64,000 bases of DNA from Natrinema ejinorense (GCF_002494345.1 NZ_NXNI01000001.1:744001-808000); one strand, 5' to 3'; counted from the stretch's first letter, positions 9,548 to 18,402 are shown. Translations and numbers: made by a program. The notes: generated by a model from the sequence alone, not told the origin.

Positions 9548-9652
9548 GTATAACGCTCTGTCACTTCGAGTCAAACAGCTTCGGTTCTGGGGACTCGGTC
9601 AGGTTGCGAGGACCGGCACAACGCACAACCGCCTCGGCGAGAAGCTAGCGGT

Positions 9653-9796
9653 ATGACATACCGAACGACGATCGGGTGGTCCTTCATCACGTCGGGTATC
9701 GTCACGCTGTTGCTCGCCTTCCTGCCGGGCGATTCGCTCTGGTGGGGCATCGGGCTGTTGGTCCTCGGGATCGCTATATTCGTCGGTCGTCGGTAG
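9653..9796 (+). CDS. Small two-helix membrane protein (47 aa)
   Basis: Starts MTYRTTIGWSFITSGIVTL and continues through a second hydrophobic segment (WWGIGLLVLGIAIFVG) to a basic end (RR). It has two short transmembrane helices separated by a PGDS turn; the basic C-terminus suggests a cytoplasmic tail. It sits in the space between a GNAT gene and a PEBP gene. Codon use is haloarchaeal. Function is unknown to me. Confidence 0.6.
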   Translation: MTYRTTIGWSFITSGIVTLLLAFLPGDSLWWGIGLLVLGIAIFVGRR

Positions 9797-9928
9797 CTAC
9801 TCGCCCGCCGTCTCGTCGATGGTCAGCGACACGTCAGCCAGTGACGCCGCCGTTCGTGGCACCGCGTGTAAGTTTCTTCTCTCTCGGCGGTGAACGCTCG
9901 AAACGGGCGCACACGGAGCGTGAACAAC

Positions 9929-10384
9929 ATGGGTGACCTCACACTCGAGAGTCAGGCCTTCGACGACGGCCAACGGATCCCCGAGGAGTATGGCTACACG
10001 GAGACGAACGTCAACCCGCCCCTCGAGATCCGCGGGGTCCCCGACGACGCGGAGACCCTCGCGTTGATCGTGGACGATCCGGACGCGATGGAGCCCGCCG
10101 GCAAGGTGTGGGACCACTGGATCGTCTGGAACGTTCCGCCGGAGACGGGGCCGATTTCGGAGGACTGGGACGCCGCGGACGCAACCGAGGGAACGAACGA
10201 TTTCGGCGACCGCGGCTACGGCGGCCCGAACCCGCCGGACCGGGAGCACACGTACCGATTCAGACTGTTCGCCCTCGAGACGTCGGTCGACCTCGGACCC
10301 GATGCGGCCGCCGCCGACCTCGAGTCGGCGATCGAGGGGCACGTGCTCGAGCAGGCGCGACTCGAGGGCACGTATCCTGCCTGA
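9929..10384 (+). CDS. YbhB/YbcL-type PEBP (Raf kinase inhibitor-like) protein
   Basis: 151 residues with the phosphatidylethanolamine-binding fold signatures. The DPD motif lies in ALIVDDPDAMEPAGKVWDHWIVWNVPP (residues 48-75), followed by GYGGPNPPDREHTYRFRLFAL, the GxxPP and HxYxF elements that line the ligand pocket. Bacterial and archaeal homologues bind small anionic or lipid ligands; their role is unclear. The ATG in the context ACAACATGGGTGACCTC was selected because it begins the conserved fold directly. Confidence 0.9.
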   Translation: MGDLTLESQAFDDGQRIPEEYGYTETNVNPPLEIRGVPDDAETLALIVDDPDAMEPAGKVWDHWIVWNVPPETGPISEDWDAADATEGTNDFGDRGYGGPNPPDREHTYRFRLFALETSVDLGPDAAAADLESAIEGHVLEQARLEGTYPA

Positions 10385-10593
10385 CTGACGGGGCCTCGGA
10401 GAGCAGCTCTGGCTCCCGTCCCGTGCGAGCCATCGAATCGCTTCGTACAGTAGACCGATCGACCGCTGGCGGCTGATTCAGTTATGGGTCGGTCGGACAG
10501 GGGGTTTTTCTCCGAAGCCTCCGGATACTCGACGGAACGGATGACTCATTCACGAGGTCGAGCAATTGCGTGTGAACTGGAGGGGGCGGTACC

Positions 10594-11006
10594 GTGAGCT
10601 ACGTGTTGTGGGCGCTGCTGGCGATGGTCTGTTACTCGTTCGCGTTCCTGTTTATGAAAATTGCAATCCAAGACTTGCCGACGTTTACTGTCATGCCGAT
10701 CGCGGTCGGCACGCTGGCCTGGGAGCGACGACCGTGGCGGCCCTGTTCGGAGAGTGGTCAGTTCCGTCGGTGACGAGCCGGCCCGTCGGGTTCGCACTCG
10801 CGGCAGGAATCTGTCTCGCCGGTGCTGTCGTCGGCTATTTCCGTGCGCTCTCGACTGGCCCCGTCAGCATCGTCGTTCCGATCTTCGGGATGTTTCTCGT
10901 CGGTGGTGCACTCCTCGGCATCGTCGTCTTGGGAGAGCCGGTCACGGCGAAGAAGGCGCTGGGAATCGCGTTCGGTGCTGCCGCGGTCGTCCTCATTGCG
11001 ACGTGA
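10594..11006 (+). pseudogene. Single-domain EamA/DMT transporter broken by a one-base frameshift
   Basis: A GTG start at 10594 opens a frame coding an EamA-type N-terminus (VLWALLAMVCYSFAFLFMKIA ... TVMPIAVGTLA). Near 10711-10721 the homology moves to another frame (LGATTVAALFGEW ... PVSIVVPIFGMFLVGGALLGIVVLGEPVTAKKALGIAFG), which runs to the TGA at 11006. The 413-base length is one short of a multiple of three, fitting one lost base. An intact copy would be about 137 residues with four helices, the usual single-EamA exporter. A sequencing error is the main alternative to a real mutation. Confidence 0.75.
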
Positions 11007-11176
11007 TGGCCCGCGTCTCCGCACTCGTGGCCTGAGCAAGTCCTGAGAGAACGGCACGATACGCACGTATACGTGCCGGGCCTGTCATCGGAACGGAATT
11101 CGAAATCACGGCCGTGAGTGGACCCTCCGATACCGTTCGAGTGGTCGATGGGGTCATCCGACCGTCCGCGACGCGA

Positions 11177-11920
11177 TCACTCGGCGGGGGGCTCGAGCGA
11201 GACGAACTCGAGGCCGTGTTCGGTCAGCAATCGACTCGCGCGGTCGGTCACCGACGGCGCGACCAGGATGCCCCGAACGGCGGCGTCGGCGTGGAGGTCG
11301 CGCTCGAGGGCGTCGACGTAGCGTCGGAGCTGGCCCACCGCGTCGGGACCGACCCGTCGGCGTTTCAGTTCGACGACGACCGCTCGACCGGCCGCGTCCT
11401 CGCCGTAGATGTCGACCGCACCCGCGGGCGTGTCGCGCTCGGTCGCCAGCGGGGTAAACTCGGCCTCGAGCAGGGCGGGGTCCTCGAGGATCCGCTGTCG
11501 GAGGTCCTCTTCGGTCCCGACGAGGGCGAGGTCGTTCTCGTCCGACCCCGAGAACGCCGACACTTGCAGGACGTCCTGAAACCGGACACACAGCCGTTCG
11601 GCCGGCGTCGACCGCACGCTCTCGAGGACGAGCGCGCCGTCCGCACAGAAGACGTCGTGTTCACACCCCGGCGGCTGCCAGTTGACCGGCTGCTGGCCCT
11701 CGTCCGTGTGAACGAGCGCCGCCCCGTCGGGTTTGAGCATGACGTGGCGATCGCCCGCCTCGAGGCGACTCGAGGCTCGACCGTCGTAATCGACCGTACA
11801 ACGGCCGTAGACGGTCACGATCGCGTCGCGGTCGATCCCGTCCGCGATCACGTCGCGTGCCGCCGCCGGCGTCGGTCCCTGGAGGGTTTCCGTTCGCTGG
11901 CCGTGCCCTGAATCCGTCAC
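11177..11920 (-). CDS. nucS: Endonuclease NucS (EndoMS), mismatch-specific
   Basis: 247 residues, the usual archaeal NucS length. The N-terminal dimer/DNA-binding domain contains GRCTVDYDGRASSRLEAGDR and DGALVLES. The C-terminal RecB-like nuclease has GAVDIYGEDAAGRAVVVELKRRRVG (Asp and Glu-x-Lys of the active site) and DAVGQLRRYV. NucS cuts both strands at mismatches and works with PCNA in archaea. The GTG at 11920 was chosen because TATA-like bases at 11944-11951 lie about 25 bases upstream (leaderless transcript). It lies 2.2 kb from mutS, so two mismatch-processing proteins are neighbours. Confidence 0.92.
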   Translation of the reverse strand: MTDSGHGQRTETLQGPTPAAARDVIADGIDRDAIVTVYGRCTVDYDGRASSRLEAGDRHVMLKPDGAALVHTDEGQQPVNWQPPGCEHDVFCADGALVLESVRSTPAERLCVRFQDVLQVSAFSGSDENDLALVGTEEDLRQRILEDPALLEAEFTPLATERDTPAGAVDIYGEDAAGRAVVVELKRRRVGPDAVGQLRRYVDALERDLHADAAVRGILVAPSVTDRASRLLTEHGLEFVSLEPPAE

Positions 11921-12053
11921 TGGGGCGAGGTAGTACCGGGGCGGATAAAAGGTGCCCGCTGTCGGGTGAATCCCGCGTCGATTCCGCGGTCGCTGCCCGC
12001 GCCGGGCGGAACGCAGAAGGTATATTTTCGTCCGTCCCCGCTCGAGAGACACG

Positions 12054-12626
12054 ATGTCGAATCATCCGACCCGTCGTGGAGTCCTCGCACTCGCCGGCAC
12101 CGCCACAGCCGCGTCGCTGGCCGGCTGTTCGCAACTCGATTCTCTGTCGCAATCGGGCGGCGGTTCGAACGACGCGGTCACCCTGGCCGTCACGCCGGCC
12201 CAAGCGGAGTTAGCGGCGCTCGAATCCGAGATCCGCTCCGAGATCGAGAACGAGACCCTCAGCGAACGGGAGGCAGCACAGGAGTTCCGCGACGGCCGGG
12301 CTGAGTTGACGGCGGAAGCCACGACAGCCGTCGAAGAGTCCGCCGGCAGTGATCTCACGATCGAGGAGTCGGCGCCGGAGTACGGACTGCTCCGTGCGAC
12401 GGGCACCGACACGGCGATCATGGAAACGCTCCGAAGCGGCGACGTCAGGGGTATCTACCCCGGCGAGCAGTACGATCTCATCATCCAGCAACGGCAACAG
12501 GAGGAGCAACGACGGGCGATGCTCGAAGAACAACAGCAAGCCCAGGACGCGGACAACGCGACCGGCGACGCCGGGACGGAAAACGCGACCGATGACTCCG
12601 GAACCGAAAACGAAACCGACGGGTAG
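12054..12626 (+). CDS. Tat-type lipoprotein of unknown function
   Basis: 190 residues. A twin-arginine signal (TRRGVLALAGTATAASLAGC) ends in a lipobox with Cys at residue 24, so the mature protein should be lipid-anchored outside the cell. A Ser/Gly linker follows, then a mostly helical acidic domain (residues 45-135), then a Gln-rich helix (IIQQRQQEEQRRAM) and a Thr/Asn/Asp tail with NxT sites. No catalytic motif is recognised. It is divergent from nucS and shares a 133-base promoter region with it. Confidence 0.75.
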   Translation: MSNHPTRRGVLALAGTATAASLAGCSQLDSLSQSGGGSNDAVTLAVTPAQAELAALESEIRSEIENETLSEREAAQEFRDGRAELTAEATTAVEESAGSDLTIEESAPEYGLLRATGTDTAIMETLRSGDVRGIYPGEQYDLIIQQRQQEEQRRAMLEEQQQAQDADNATGDAGTENATDDSGTENETDG

Positions 12627-12665
12627 CGGCGATACTGGCTGGCGGTCTGATACGTTCCACCAGTC

Positions 12666-13151
12666 CTACCGCTCGATCGAGAACGGACTCTCCCGTTCGG
12701 TCCAGTTCCACCCGGGCAGTCGCTCCTGAAAGCCGGCCGCGAGGGCCGCCTCGCAGTCGTCGATGCCGGCGTTTTCTCCGGCGTCGCCGTGGACGTGAAC
12801 GTCGGCGTAGTGGAAAGTCGCCTCCCCGAGGGTCCGAAGGGGCTGGCTGCCGGCGATCGTCCCGGCCAGTTCTCGACCGAGGATCTCGTCGACGACGAAC
12901 CCCGGATAGTCCCCCTCGACGTCGAGATCCCTGAGGATCGCGACCATGGCGGCGACGTTGACTGCGAGATCGCCGTCCGCGAAGACGGCGTCGACCGCCT
13001 CGACGTACTGGTCGTCGGTGACGGCATCGACGTCGGTACCGAAGATCTCGCCGAGATCGTCGCGGACGTCGTTGATCAGGGGGACGACCGTCTCGGTACG
13101 ATCGACGACCCAATCCCGCTCCTCACGGACTCGAGCAGCTGTCAGATGCAT
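12666..13151 (-). CDS. DUF5809-like haloarchaeal protein
   Basis: 161 residues, acidic and soluble, with aromatic/His segments (FHYADVHVHGDAG, PGWNWTERESPF). The ATG of MHLTAARVREERDW was chosen: the bases further upstream translate into a Cys/Trp-containing stretch unlike haloarchaeal coding sequence and contain promoter-like T-rich bases. It resembles the haloarchaea-specific DUF5809 family. Convergent with the lipoprotein gene, 39 bases apart. Function unknown. Confidence 0.55.
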   Translation of the reverse strand: MHLTAARVREERDWVVDRTETVVPLINDVRDDLGEIFGTDVDAVTDDQYVEAVDAVFADGDLAVNVAAMVAILRDLDVEGDYPGFVVDEILGRELAGTIAGSQPLRTLGEATFHYADVHVHGDAGENAGIDDCEAALAAGFQERLPGWNWTERESPFSIER

Positions 13152-13511
13152 TTGCGACCGACGACTACTATCTCCACGGCCCTGGTTTTTGCGAAGGCTT
13201 TTATACCACGCAAAGAATAGCCCCGAGTAAGCGGGTTCTCCCTGGAATTGTCCCGCACGGACCAGGATAACCGATCCGGAAGCGTGTTCGTCAGGCACGG
13301 AGTAGGATACGATGAATCGGGAGACGAGATGGAGTGTACGCTACGTTGTCCGACCTGGACGACGGCGCTCGCTATCGGTTTCGACGCGGCAGACGCCGTT
13401 TGGAAACCATCGACGAATCGCGAGCCGGTTCCGATTCCCACTCGTCCCTGCTCGACCTGACGTCGTACGTGGTTCCGGACGGTGAGTTCACGCAAGCCAC
13501 ATTCGGCGATT
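13152..13511. other. Upstream region of fttA with decayed coding-like sequence
   Basis: 360 bases. A T-rich promoter-like element (GCTTTTATACCAC, about 13196-13208) points towards fttA and would give a leader of about 280 bases. Within that leader, two frames in succession look coding (about 13248-13330 and then 13334-13510, ATLSDLDDGARYRF and following residues), suggesting a small gene broken by a frameshift. I cannot name a family for it. Confidence 0.35.
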
Positions 13512-15446
13512 ATGAGCACTGTAGAGCAGCAACTCGACGATCTCAAAGCACAGATCACGAGCGAGTTACCGAGCGATATCTCGGTCTCCTCGGTGAAGTA
13601 CGAAGGCCCCGAACTGGTGGTCTATACGCGCGACCCGAAGAAGTTCGCCCAGCAGGGCGACCTCATTCGGCAGCTCGCGAGCAAGCTTCGCAAGCGGATC
13701 ACCGTCCGGCCCGACCCTAGCGTTCTCTCGCGACCCGAACAGGCTCGCGAGGAGATCATGGACGTTATTCCGGACGATGCAGGCGTCACCGACCTCGACT
13801 TCCACGCCGACACCGGCGAAGTCGTTATCGAGGCCGAAAAGCCCGGCATGGTCATCGGCCGGCACGGATCGACGCTCCGAGACATCACCAAAAACGTCGG
13901 CTGGACGCCCGAAGTCGTCCGCACGCCGCCGATCGAGTCCTCGACCGTCTCGAACGTCCGGAGCTTCCTCAAACAGGAACGCGACGAGCGCCGAGACATC
14001 CTGGAGAAGGTCGGCCGACAGATCCACCGCGAGGAGATGTCCGACGACGAGTACGTCCGCATCACCACGCTGGGCTGTTGTCGCGAGGTCGGCCGCGCAT
14101 CCTTTATCCTCTCGACGCCCGAGACGCGGATCCTCATCGACTGTGGTGACAAACCCGGCGCGGAGGGTGAAGTACCGTACCTTCACGCCCCCGAAGCGCT
14201 CGGCGCGGGACCACAGACCATCGACGCCGTCGTCCTGACCCACGCCCACCTCGACCACTCCGCGCTGATCCCGCTGTTGTTCAAATACGGCTACGACGGC
14301 CCGATCTACTGTACCGAACCCACGCGCGACATGATGGGACTGTTGACCCTCGACTATCTCGACGTCGCGGCCAAGGAAGGTCGAGCCCCGCCCTACGAGA
14401 GCGAGCAGGTCCGCGAAGCGATCAAACACACCATTCCGCTCGAGTACGGCGACGTGACCGACATCGCGCCGGACATCAAACTCACCTTCCACAACGCCGG
14501 CCACATCCTCGGCTCGGCCGTCTCGCACTTCCACATCGGTGACGGACTCTACAACGTCGCCTTTTCGGGCGACATCCACTACGAGGACACCCGCCTGTTC
14601 AACGGCGCCGTCAACGACTTCCCGCGGGTCGAGACGCTCGTCCTCGAGTCGACCTACGGCGGTCGCAACGACTACCAGACCGATCAGGAGGACTCCGAGG
14701 AGAAACTCAAGGAGGTCATCAACGAGACCTACGACAAGGGCGGTAAGGTCGTCATTCCCGCGTTCGCGGTCGGTCGATCCCAGGAGATCATGCTCGTCCT
14801 CGAAGAGGCGATGCGCAGCGGCGACATCCCCTCGATGCCGGTCCATCTGGACGGGATGATCTGGGAGGCGACGGCGATCCACACCACCTATCCCGAGTAC
14901 CTCCGGGACGACCTTCGGGACCGCATCTTCCACGAAGACGAGAACCCCTTCCTCGCCGAGGAGTTCAACCACATCGACGCCGGCGAGGAGGAACGACAGG
15001 ACATCGCCGACGGCGACTCCTGTATCATCCTCTCGACCTCCGGGATGGTCACCGGCGGTCCGATCATGTCCTGGCTCTCCCACATCGGTCCCGATCCGGA
15101 CTCGACGCTCGTCTTCGTCGGCTACCAGGCCCAGGGGACCCTCGGCCGACGCATCCAGAACGGCTGGGACGAGATCCCCACCAGCGAAGTCGGCGCCATG
15201 GGCAACGGCGGCGGCCGCGGCACCCTCTCGCTGAACATGGACGTCGAAACGGTCGACGGCTTCTCCGGCCACGCCGACCGCGCCGGTCTCGAGAACTTCG
15301 TCAAGACGATGAATCCGCGCCCCGAGAAGGTGCTCTGTGTCCACGGCGACGAGCGCTCCACGCAGGACCTCTCTTCGGCGCTCTACCACGACTACGACAT
15401 GCGGACCTTCGCGCCGAAGAACCTGGAAACGTTCCGCTTCCTCTGA
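13512..15446 (+). CDS. fttA: Transcription termination factor FttA (aCPSF1), KH-beta-CASP ribonuclease
   Basis: 644 residues. The two N-terminal KH domains (about 1-180) include the GMVIGRHGSTLR loop. The metallo-beta-lactamase core follows with the zinc motif LTHAHLDHSALIP, then GHILGSAVSHFHIG and FSGDIHYEDTRLF. The beta-CASP insert contains PAFAVGRSQEIMLVLEE. The end has FSGHADRAGLENFV and VLCVHGDERSTQDLSSALYHDY. FttA cuts nascent RNA and releases the polymerase at archaeal terminators. The ATG of MSTVEQQLDD was chosen, matching the usual N-terminus; the upstream ATG adds a non-conserved stretch. Confidence 0.95.
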   Translation: MSTVEQQLDDLKAQITSELPSDISVSSVKYEGPELVVYTRDPKKFAQQGDLIRQLASKLRKRITVRPDPSVLSRPEQAREEIMDVIPDDAGVTDLDFHADTGEVVIEAEKPGMVIGRHGSTLRDITKNVGWTPEVVRTPPIESSTVSNVRSFLKQERDERRDILEKVGRQIHREEMSDDEYVRITTLGCCREVGRASFILSTPETRILIDCGDKPGAEGEVPYLHAPEALGAGPQTIDAVVLTHAHLDHSALIPLLFKYGYDGPIYCTEPTRDMMGLLTLDYLDVAAKEGRAPPYESEQVREAIKHTIPLEYGDVTDIAPDIKLTFHNAGHILGSAVSHFHIGDGLYNVAFSGDIHYEDTRLFNGAVNDFPRVETLVLESTYGGRNDYQTDQEDSEEKLKEVINETYDKGGKVVIPAFAVGRSQEIMLVLEEAMRSGDIPSMPVHLDGMIWEATAIHTTYPEYLRDDLRDRIFHEDENPFLAEEFNHIDAGEEERQDIADGDSCIILSTSGMVTGGPIMSWLSHIGPDPDSTLVFVGYQAQGTLGRRIQNGWDEIPTSEVGAMGNGGGRGTLSLNMDVETVDGFSGHADRAGLENFVKTMNPRPEKVLCVHGDERSTQDLSSALYHDYDMRTFAPKNLETFRFL

Positions 15447-15454
15447 AAGCCCTC

Positions 15455-15487
15455 GGCGAGCGCTGGCGCGCTCGCCTCGCCCTTTTC
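15455..15487 (+). terminator. Hairpin plus T-run after fttA
   Basis: A 9-base perfect stem (GGCGAGCGC / GCGCTCGCC, 15455-15463 and 15468-15476) with a 4-base loop is followed by CTCGCCCTTTTC. It starts 8 bases after the fttA stop codon. This looks like a terminator or processing element. Confidence 0.55.
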
Positions 15488-15508
15488 ATGTCCGCCAGGA
15501 CCGCTCTG

Positions 15509-15536
15509 GCGCGGCGCGCGGATCCGCGCGCCGCGC
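15509..15536. repeat. Perfect 28-bp palindrome between convergent genes
   Basis: A GC-only palindrome except for the central GGATCC, reading identically on both strands over 28 bases. It lies between the fttA terminator and the stop of the convergent histidine kinase gene. It could be a bidirectional 3'-end structure or a protein-binding site. Confidence 0.8.
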
Positions 15537-15574
15537 GGTCGGCCTGCCCTCCCCCGTGACTCGAGTGCGGCAGG

Positions 15575-17272
15575 TCATTCCTGGAGCGGTGCTGGACGCT
15601 CCCGTGTCGCCCCGGCTTTCGGGAGTTCGACGACGAACGCCGCGCCACCTTCCTCGGCAGTTTCGACCCACACGTCGCCGCCGTAGCCCTCGACGAGGGT
15701 GTCGACCAGGTAAAGGCCGATGCCGGTGCCCTCGCTCTCGAGGCCTTTCTGACCGCGCCCGAAGATTTCCTCCCGTTGCCCCTCGGGCACACCAGGACCG
15801 TTGTCCGCGACGCGGATACCAACTGTTTCGTCTCGGTCCTCCATCGAAAGCACCACGCGTGGGGCGTCCGCGGTATTGTGTAAAACGGCGTTGTTGAGGA
15901 GGTTCGTGAACACGGAGGACAGCATCTCGTTGGCCTGAACCGTCACGTCAGTCGGCGGCTCACCATCGACACGGAACGCCGCGTCGGGGTAGCTGGTTCG
16001 CGCCTTCTCGAGTTGGTTCCAGACGACCGGCATCAGGTGAACGGGCTTGAGGTCCAGGTCGCCGTCGGTAGTCAGCGTTTCCACGAGGTCGCCGATGACC
16101 TGCGTGAGGTCGATGACGTGATCGCTGCTCTCGAGCATCAACTCGAGGTGTTCCTCGCCGTCGGGATTGACGTGGTCGGCGAGGAGTTCGCCACGACCCG
16201 TGATAACGTTCATCTCGTTTCGGATGTCGTGACGGACGATCCGATTGAGGACGGTCAGTTCCTGTTCTCGGTTTTTCAGTTGCGTCACGTCACGGAGAAC
16301 GATCAACCGGCCCGACTGTCGCCCTCGCGAGTCCGTTAGTGGCGACAGCTGGATGGCGTAGTGTCGAGTCTCACCGTCGATTTCGAACGTGCATTCGGTC
16401 TGGGCGTCGGCGGTGTCGTCGAACTCCGGAAACCGGGACGAGGGGAACGTCTCCGCGAGGGAGTCCCCGACCGCCATCTCGCTGCCGACGAGTCGTTTCG
16501 CCGAGGGATTCGCGTCGACGATCCGATTCGCCGCGTTGACGACGAAGACGGCGTCTTGCATGTTGTCGATCACCTTCGTCCGCGCGACGGGGACGATATC
16601 GAGGAGCTGTAATCGGTCCACTGCGACGTAGAAGCCGACGACCTTTACCGTACTCGTCAGGGCGAGCGTATCGACGGGGACGAACCCGAGCCACCAGACG
16701 ATCAGCCCGACCGTGACGAACAGTATCGTCGCAATGAGGACGCCCGCTTGCTTTTCGAACCCCGGAAGCGAGCGGAGCAACCGGAACAGGAGGGAGACTG
16801 CGAGACCCAAGTACGCCATCATCGTCACGGCGTAGATCCAGTACAGCGGTTCGAACGTGGGGACGAGAAGTCCAGTCGCCGGATCGATCGACGCGGTGTA
16901 CAGCCATTCGTGACGATCGTTCGTCCATGCCACAAACTGGGTCAGGACCGGGACGGCGGCGAGTGCCGCCCCGTTTCGATACGTGATGTACTCCTCGTTG
17001 TTGGTGTACTCGATCGCCATGAGCAGATAGCCGATCCCCATGAACGATCCCGCGACGAACCGCCAGTTCCACCAGAAGAGTTTCGTCGACTCCGCCGTCG
17101 CGAACAACTGAAGCGACACCGTCACGGAGAGGATGATCACGCCAGTGATGTCCAGAAGGAACCCCTTCGCTCCCCGCCGATCGCGGTGTCGCCAGATCGT
17201 GCTCAACAACACGGTACAGACGACCGCCGCGGCGATGTACGGGAGCGCGATGGGAGTGAATTCGTACGTCAT
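15575..17272 (-). CDS. Membrane histidine kinase with 7TM sensor and PAS domain
   Basis: 565 residues. Residues 1-220 hold about seven hydrophobic helices (N-terminal 7TM histidine-kinase sensor type). A PAS domain follows (about 225-335: DAVFVVNAANRIVDANPSAKRLVG). The H-box is IVRHDIRNEMNVITGRGELL with the phospho-accepting His, then the N-box NLLNNAVLHN and G-boxes VADNGPGVPEGQREEIFGRG and GTGIGLYLVDTLV. The ligand is unknown. No response regulator is adjacent; the nearest receiver-only protein is at 49330. Convergent with fttA. Confidence 0.9.
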   Translation of the reverse strand: MTYEFTPIALPYIAAAVVCTVLLSTIWRHRDRRGAKGFLLDITGVIILSVTVSLQLFATAESTKLFWWNWRFVAGSFMGIGYLLMAIEYTNNEEYITYRNGAALAAVPVLTQFVAWTNDRHEWLYTASIDPATGLLVPTFEPLYWIYAVTMMAYLGLAVSLLFRLLRSLPGFEKQAGVLIATILFVTVGLIVWWLGFVPVDTLALTSTVKVVGFYVAVDRLQLLDIVPVARTKVIDNMQDAVFVVNAANRIVDANPSAKRLVGSEMAVGDSLAETFPSSRFPEFDDTADAQTECTFEIDGETRHYAIQLSPLTDSRGRQSGRLIVLRDVTQLKNREQELTVLNRIVRHDIRNEMNVITGRGELLADHVNPDGEEHLELMLESSDHVIDLTQVIGDLVETLTTDGDLDLKPVHLMPVVWNQLEKARTSYPDAAFRVDGEPPTDVTVQANEMLSSVFTNLLNNAVLHNTADAPRVVLSMEDRDETVGIRVADNGPGVPEGQREEIFGRGQKGLESEGTGIGLYLVDTLVEGYGGDVWVETAEEGGAAFVVELPKAGATRERPAPLQE

Positions 17273-17559
17273 ATCCGGGTGACGCCGCGGTGTTGACCGG
17301 ATGTGCCCCCTCGAGGGAGGGGTTTCTGCCGCGTGTTTCTACCGACCGTCCGGCAGCGCTGGCCGTCTCTACGCGGACAAACTCGCGGTGTACCGGCCGA
17401 TGGAAGAGACATAAAATACTGTATCCTTCGTATGACATAACTTATCAGTGTTCGAATCTCATTAACGTTGTGGCGGAGACGGGGCTGCACCGGGTGCTCG
17501 TGGCGGTCGAATTCGACCGTCAGTGGCTACACCGACGGTGTCTCGGCGACCACTCTCGT

Positions 17560-17646
17560 CTATAGTAGCACCTGAACGTCATTGCATACCCGACTCGCAC
17601 GACAGCGTTGCGATCAGCGTGTAACTCGTTTCAGGTGCTACTATAG
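17560..17646. mobile_element. 87-bp MITE-like element with 17-bp perfect terminal inverted repeats (family 1)
   Basis: The ends CTATAGTAGCACCTGAA (17560-17576) and its exact reverse complement (17630-17646) enclose 53 bases. The inner part and right side align with 31064-31140 (shared TGCGATC.GCGTGTAA and TCGTTTCAG blocks). No coding capacity. The element lies in the 395-base space 17273-17667, upstream of the histidine kinase gene and just after the bluB stop. The rest of that space has A/T-rich promoter-like bases (about 17411-17450) and no gene. Confidence 0.75.
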
Positions 17647-17667
17647 GTGTCCACTGCCGGAAGGCGA

Positions 17668-18402
17668 CTACCGTGGCTGCGATTCGGATCGGGGGCTCGG
17701 CCCGTGACCGCGACCGTTGTCAGCGCCACCCTCGCAGACAGCGTCGGTCGTCCGATCCGGATTCCACTGTTCCTCGTGGACGAGCGTCTCGACGTCGAGT
17801 CGGTCGCGCCACCCCTCCCGTTGGAGGACGGGTTCGTCGGGGAATCCGTCCGCCGGATACCCCAGACAGAGATACGCCACGGGTTTGATATGTGGTGGAA
17901 TCCCCAGGACCTCCCTGAGTTCGTATGGGTAGAGAACGCTTACCCAGCCGACGCCCACCCCCTCCGCTCGAGCAGCCAGCCAGAGGTTCTGTACGGCGAG
18001 ACACGTCGAGTAGACGTCAGTTCGCCGCATCGAACTCCGACCAAGGACGTGTGGCGCGCCTCGCGTCGGATCACAAGTCACGCAGATATTGACCGGCGAG
18101 TCGCGGATTCCCTCGAGTTTCAGCTCCGCAAACTCGCTTCGGCGTGGTTCCTCGTACCCCTCTCGTGCGGCCGCGATGGCACGCTCCGCGATGTCGGCGA
18201 TGTCGGCTTTCGTTTCCTCGTCCTCGACGACCACGAGATCCCACGGCTGGGAGAAGCCGACGCTCGGCGCGTGATGTGCGGCCTCGATGACGCGCTCGAG
18301 GAGGGCGTCCGGGATCGGCTCGTCGCGGAACCGCCGGATGTCGCGTCGAGCGCAGATCGTCTTGTACACTGCATCCCGTTCCGCATCGCTAAATCCAACC
18401 AT
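17668..18402 (-). CDS. bluB: 5,6-dimethylbenzimidazole synthase BluB
   Basis: 244 residues, nitroreductase-like flavoprotein. It starts GFSDAERDAVYKTICARRDIRRFRDEPIP, the BluB N-terminal FMN-binding pattern, and continues APSVGFSQPWDLVVVED and AEGVGVGWVSVLYP, hallmarks of BluB among nitroreductases. BluB breaks down reduced FMN with oxygen to make the lower ligand of cobalamin. No other cobalamin gene is nearby. A TATA-like box (GTATAAAG, 18427-18434) lies about 25 bases before the start, giving a leaderless message. The last 25 or so residues are a low-conservation tail. Confidence 0.85.
   Translation of the reverse strand: MVGFSDAERDAVYKTICARRDIRRFRDEPIPDALLERVIEAAHHAPSVGFSQPWDLVVVEDEETKADIADIAERAIAAAREGYEEPRRSEFAELKLEGIRDSPVNICVTCDPTRGAPHVLGRSSMRRTDVYSTCLAVQNLWLAARAEGVGVGWVSVLYPYELREVLGIPPHIKPVAYLCLGYPADGFPDEPVLQREGWRDRLDVETLVHEEQWNPDRTTDAVCEGGADNGRGHGPSPRSESQPR

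Noticed and set aside
11063..11076. 14-base palindrome GCACGTATACGTGC between the EamA pseudogene and nucS
   Set aside because: Short palindromes of this size are expected by chance in 64 kb, and nothing else marks it as a site.
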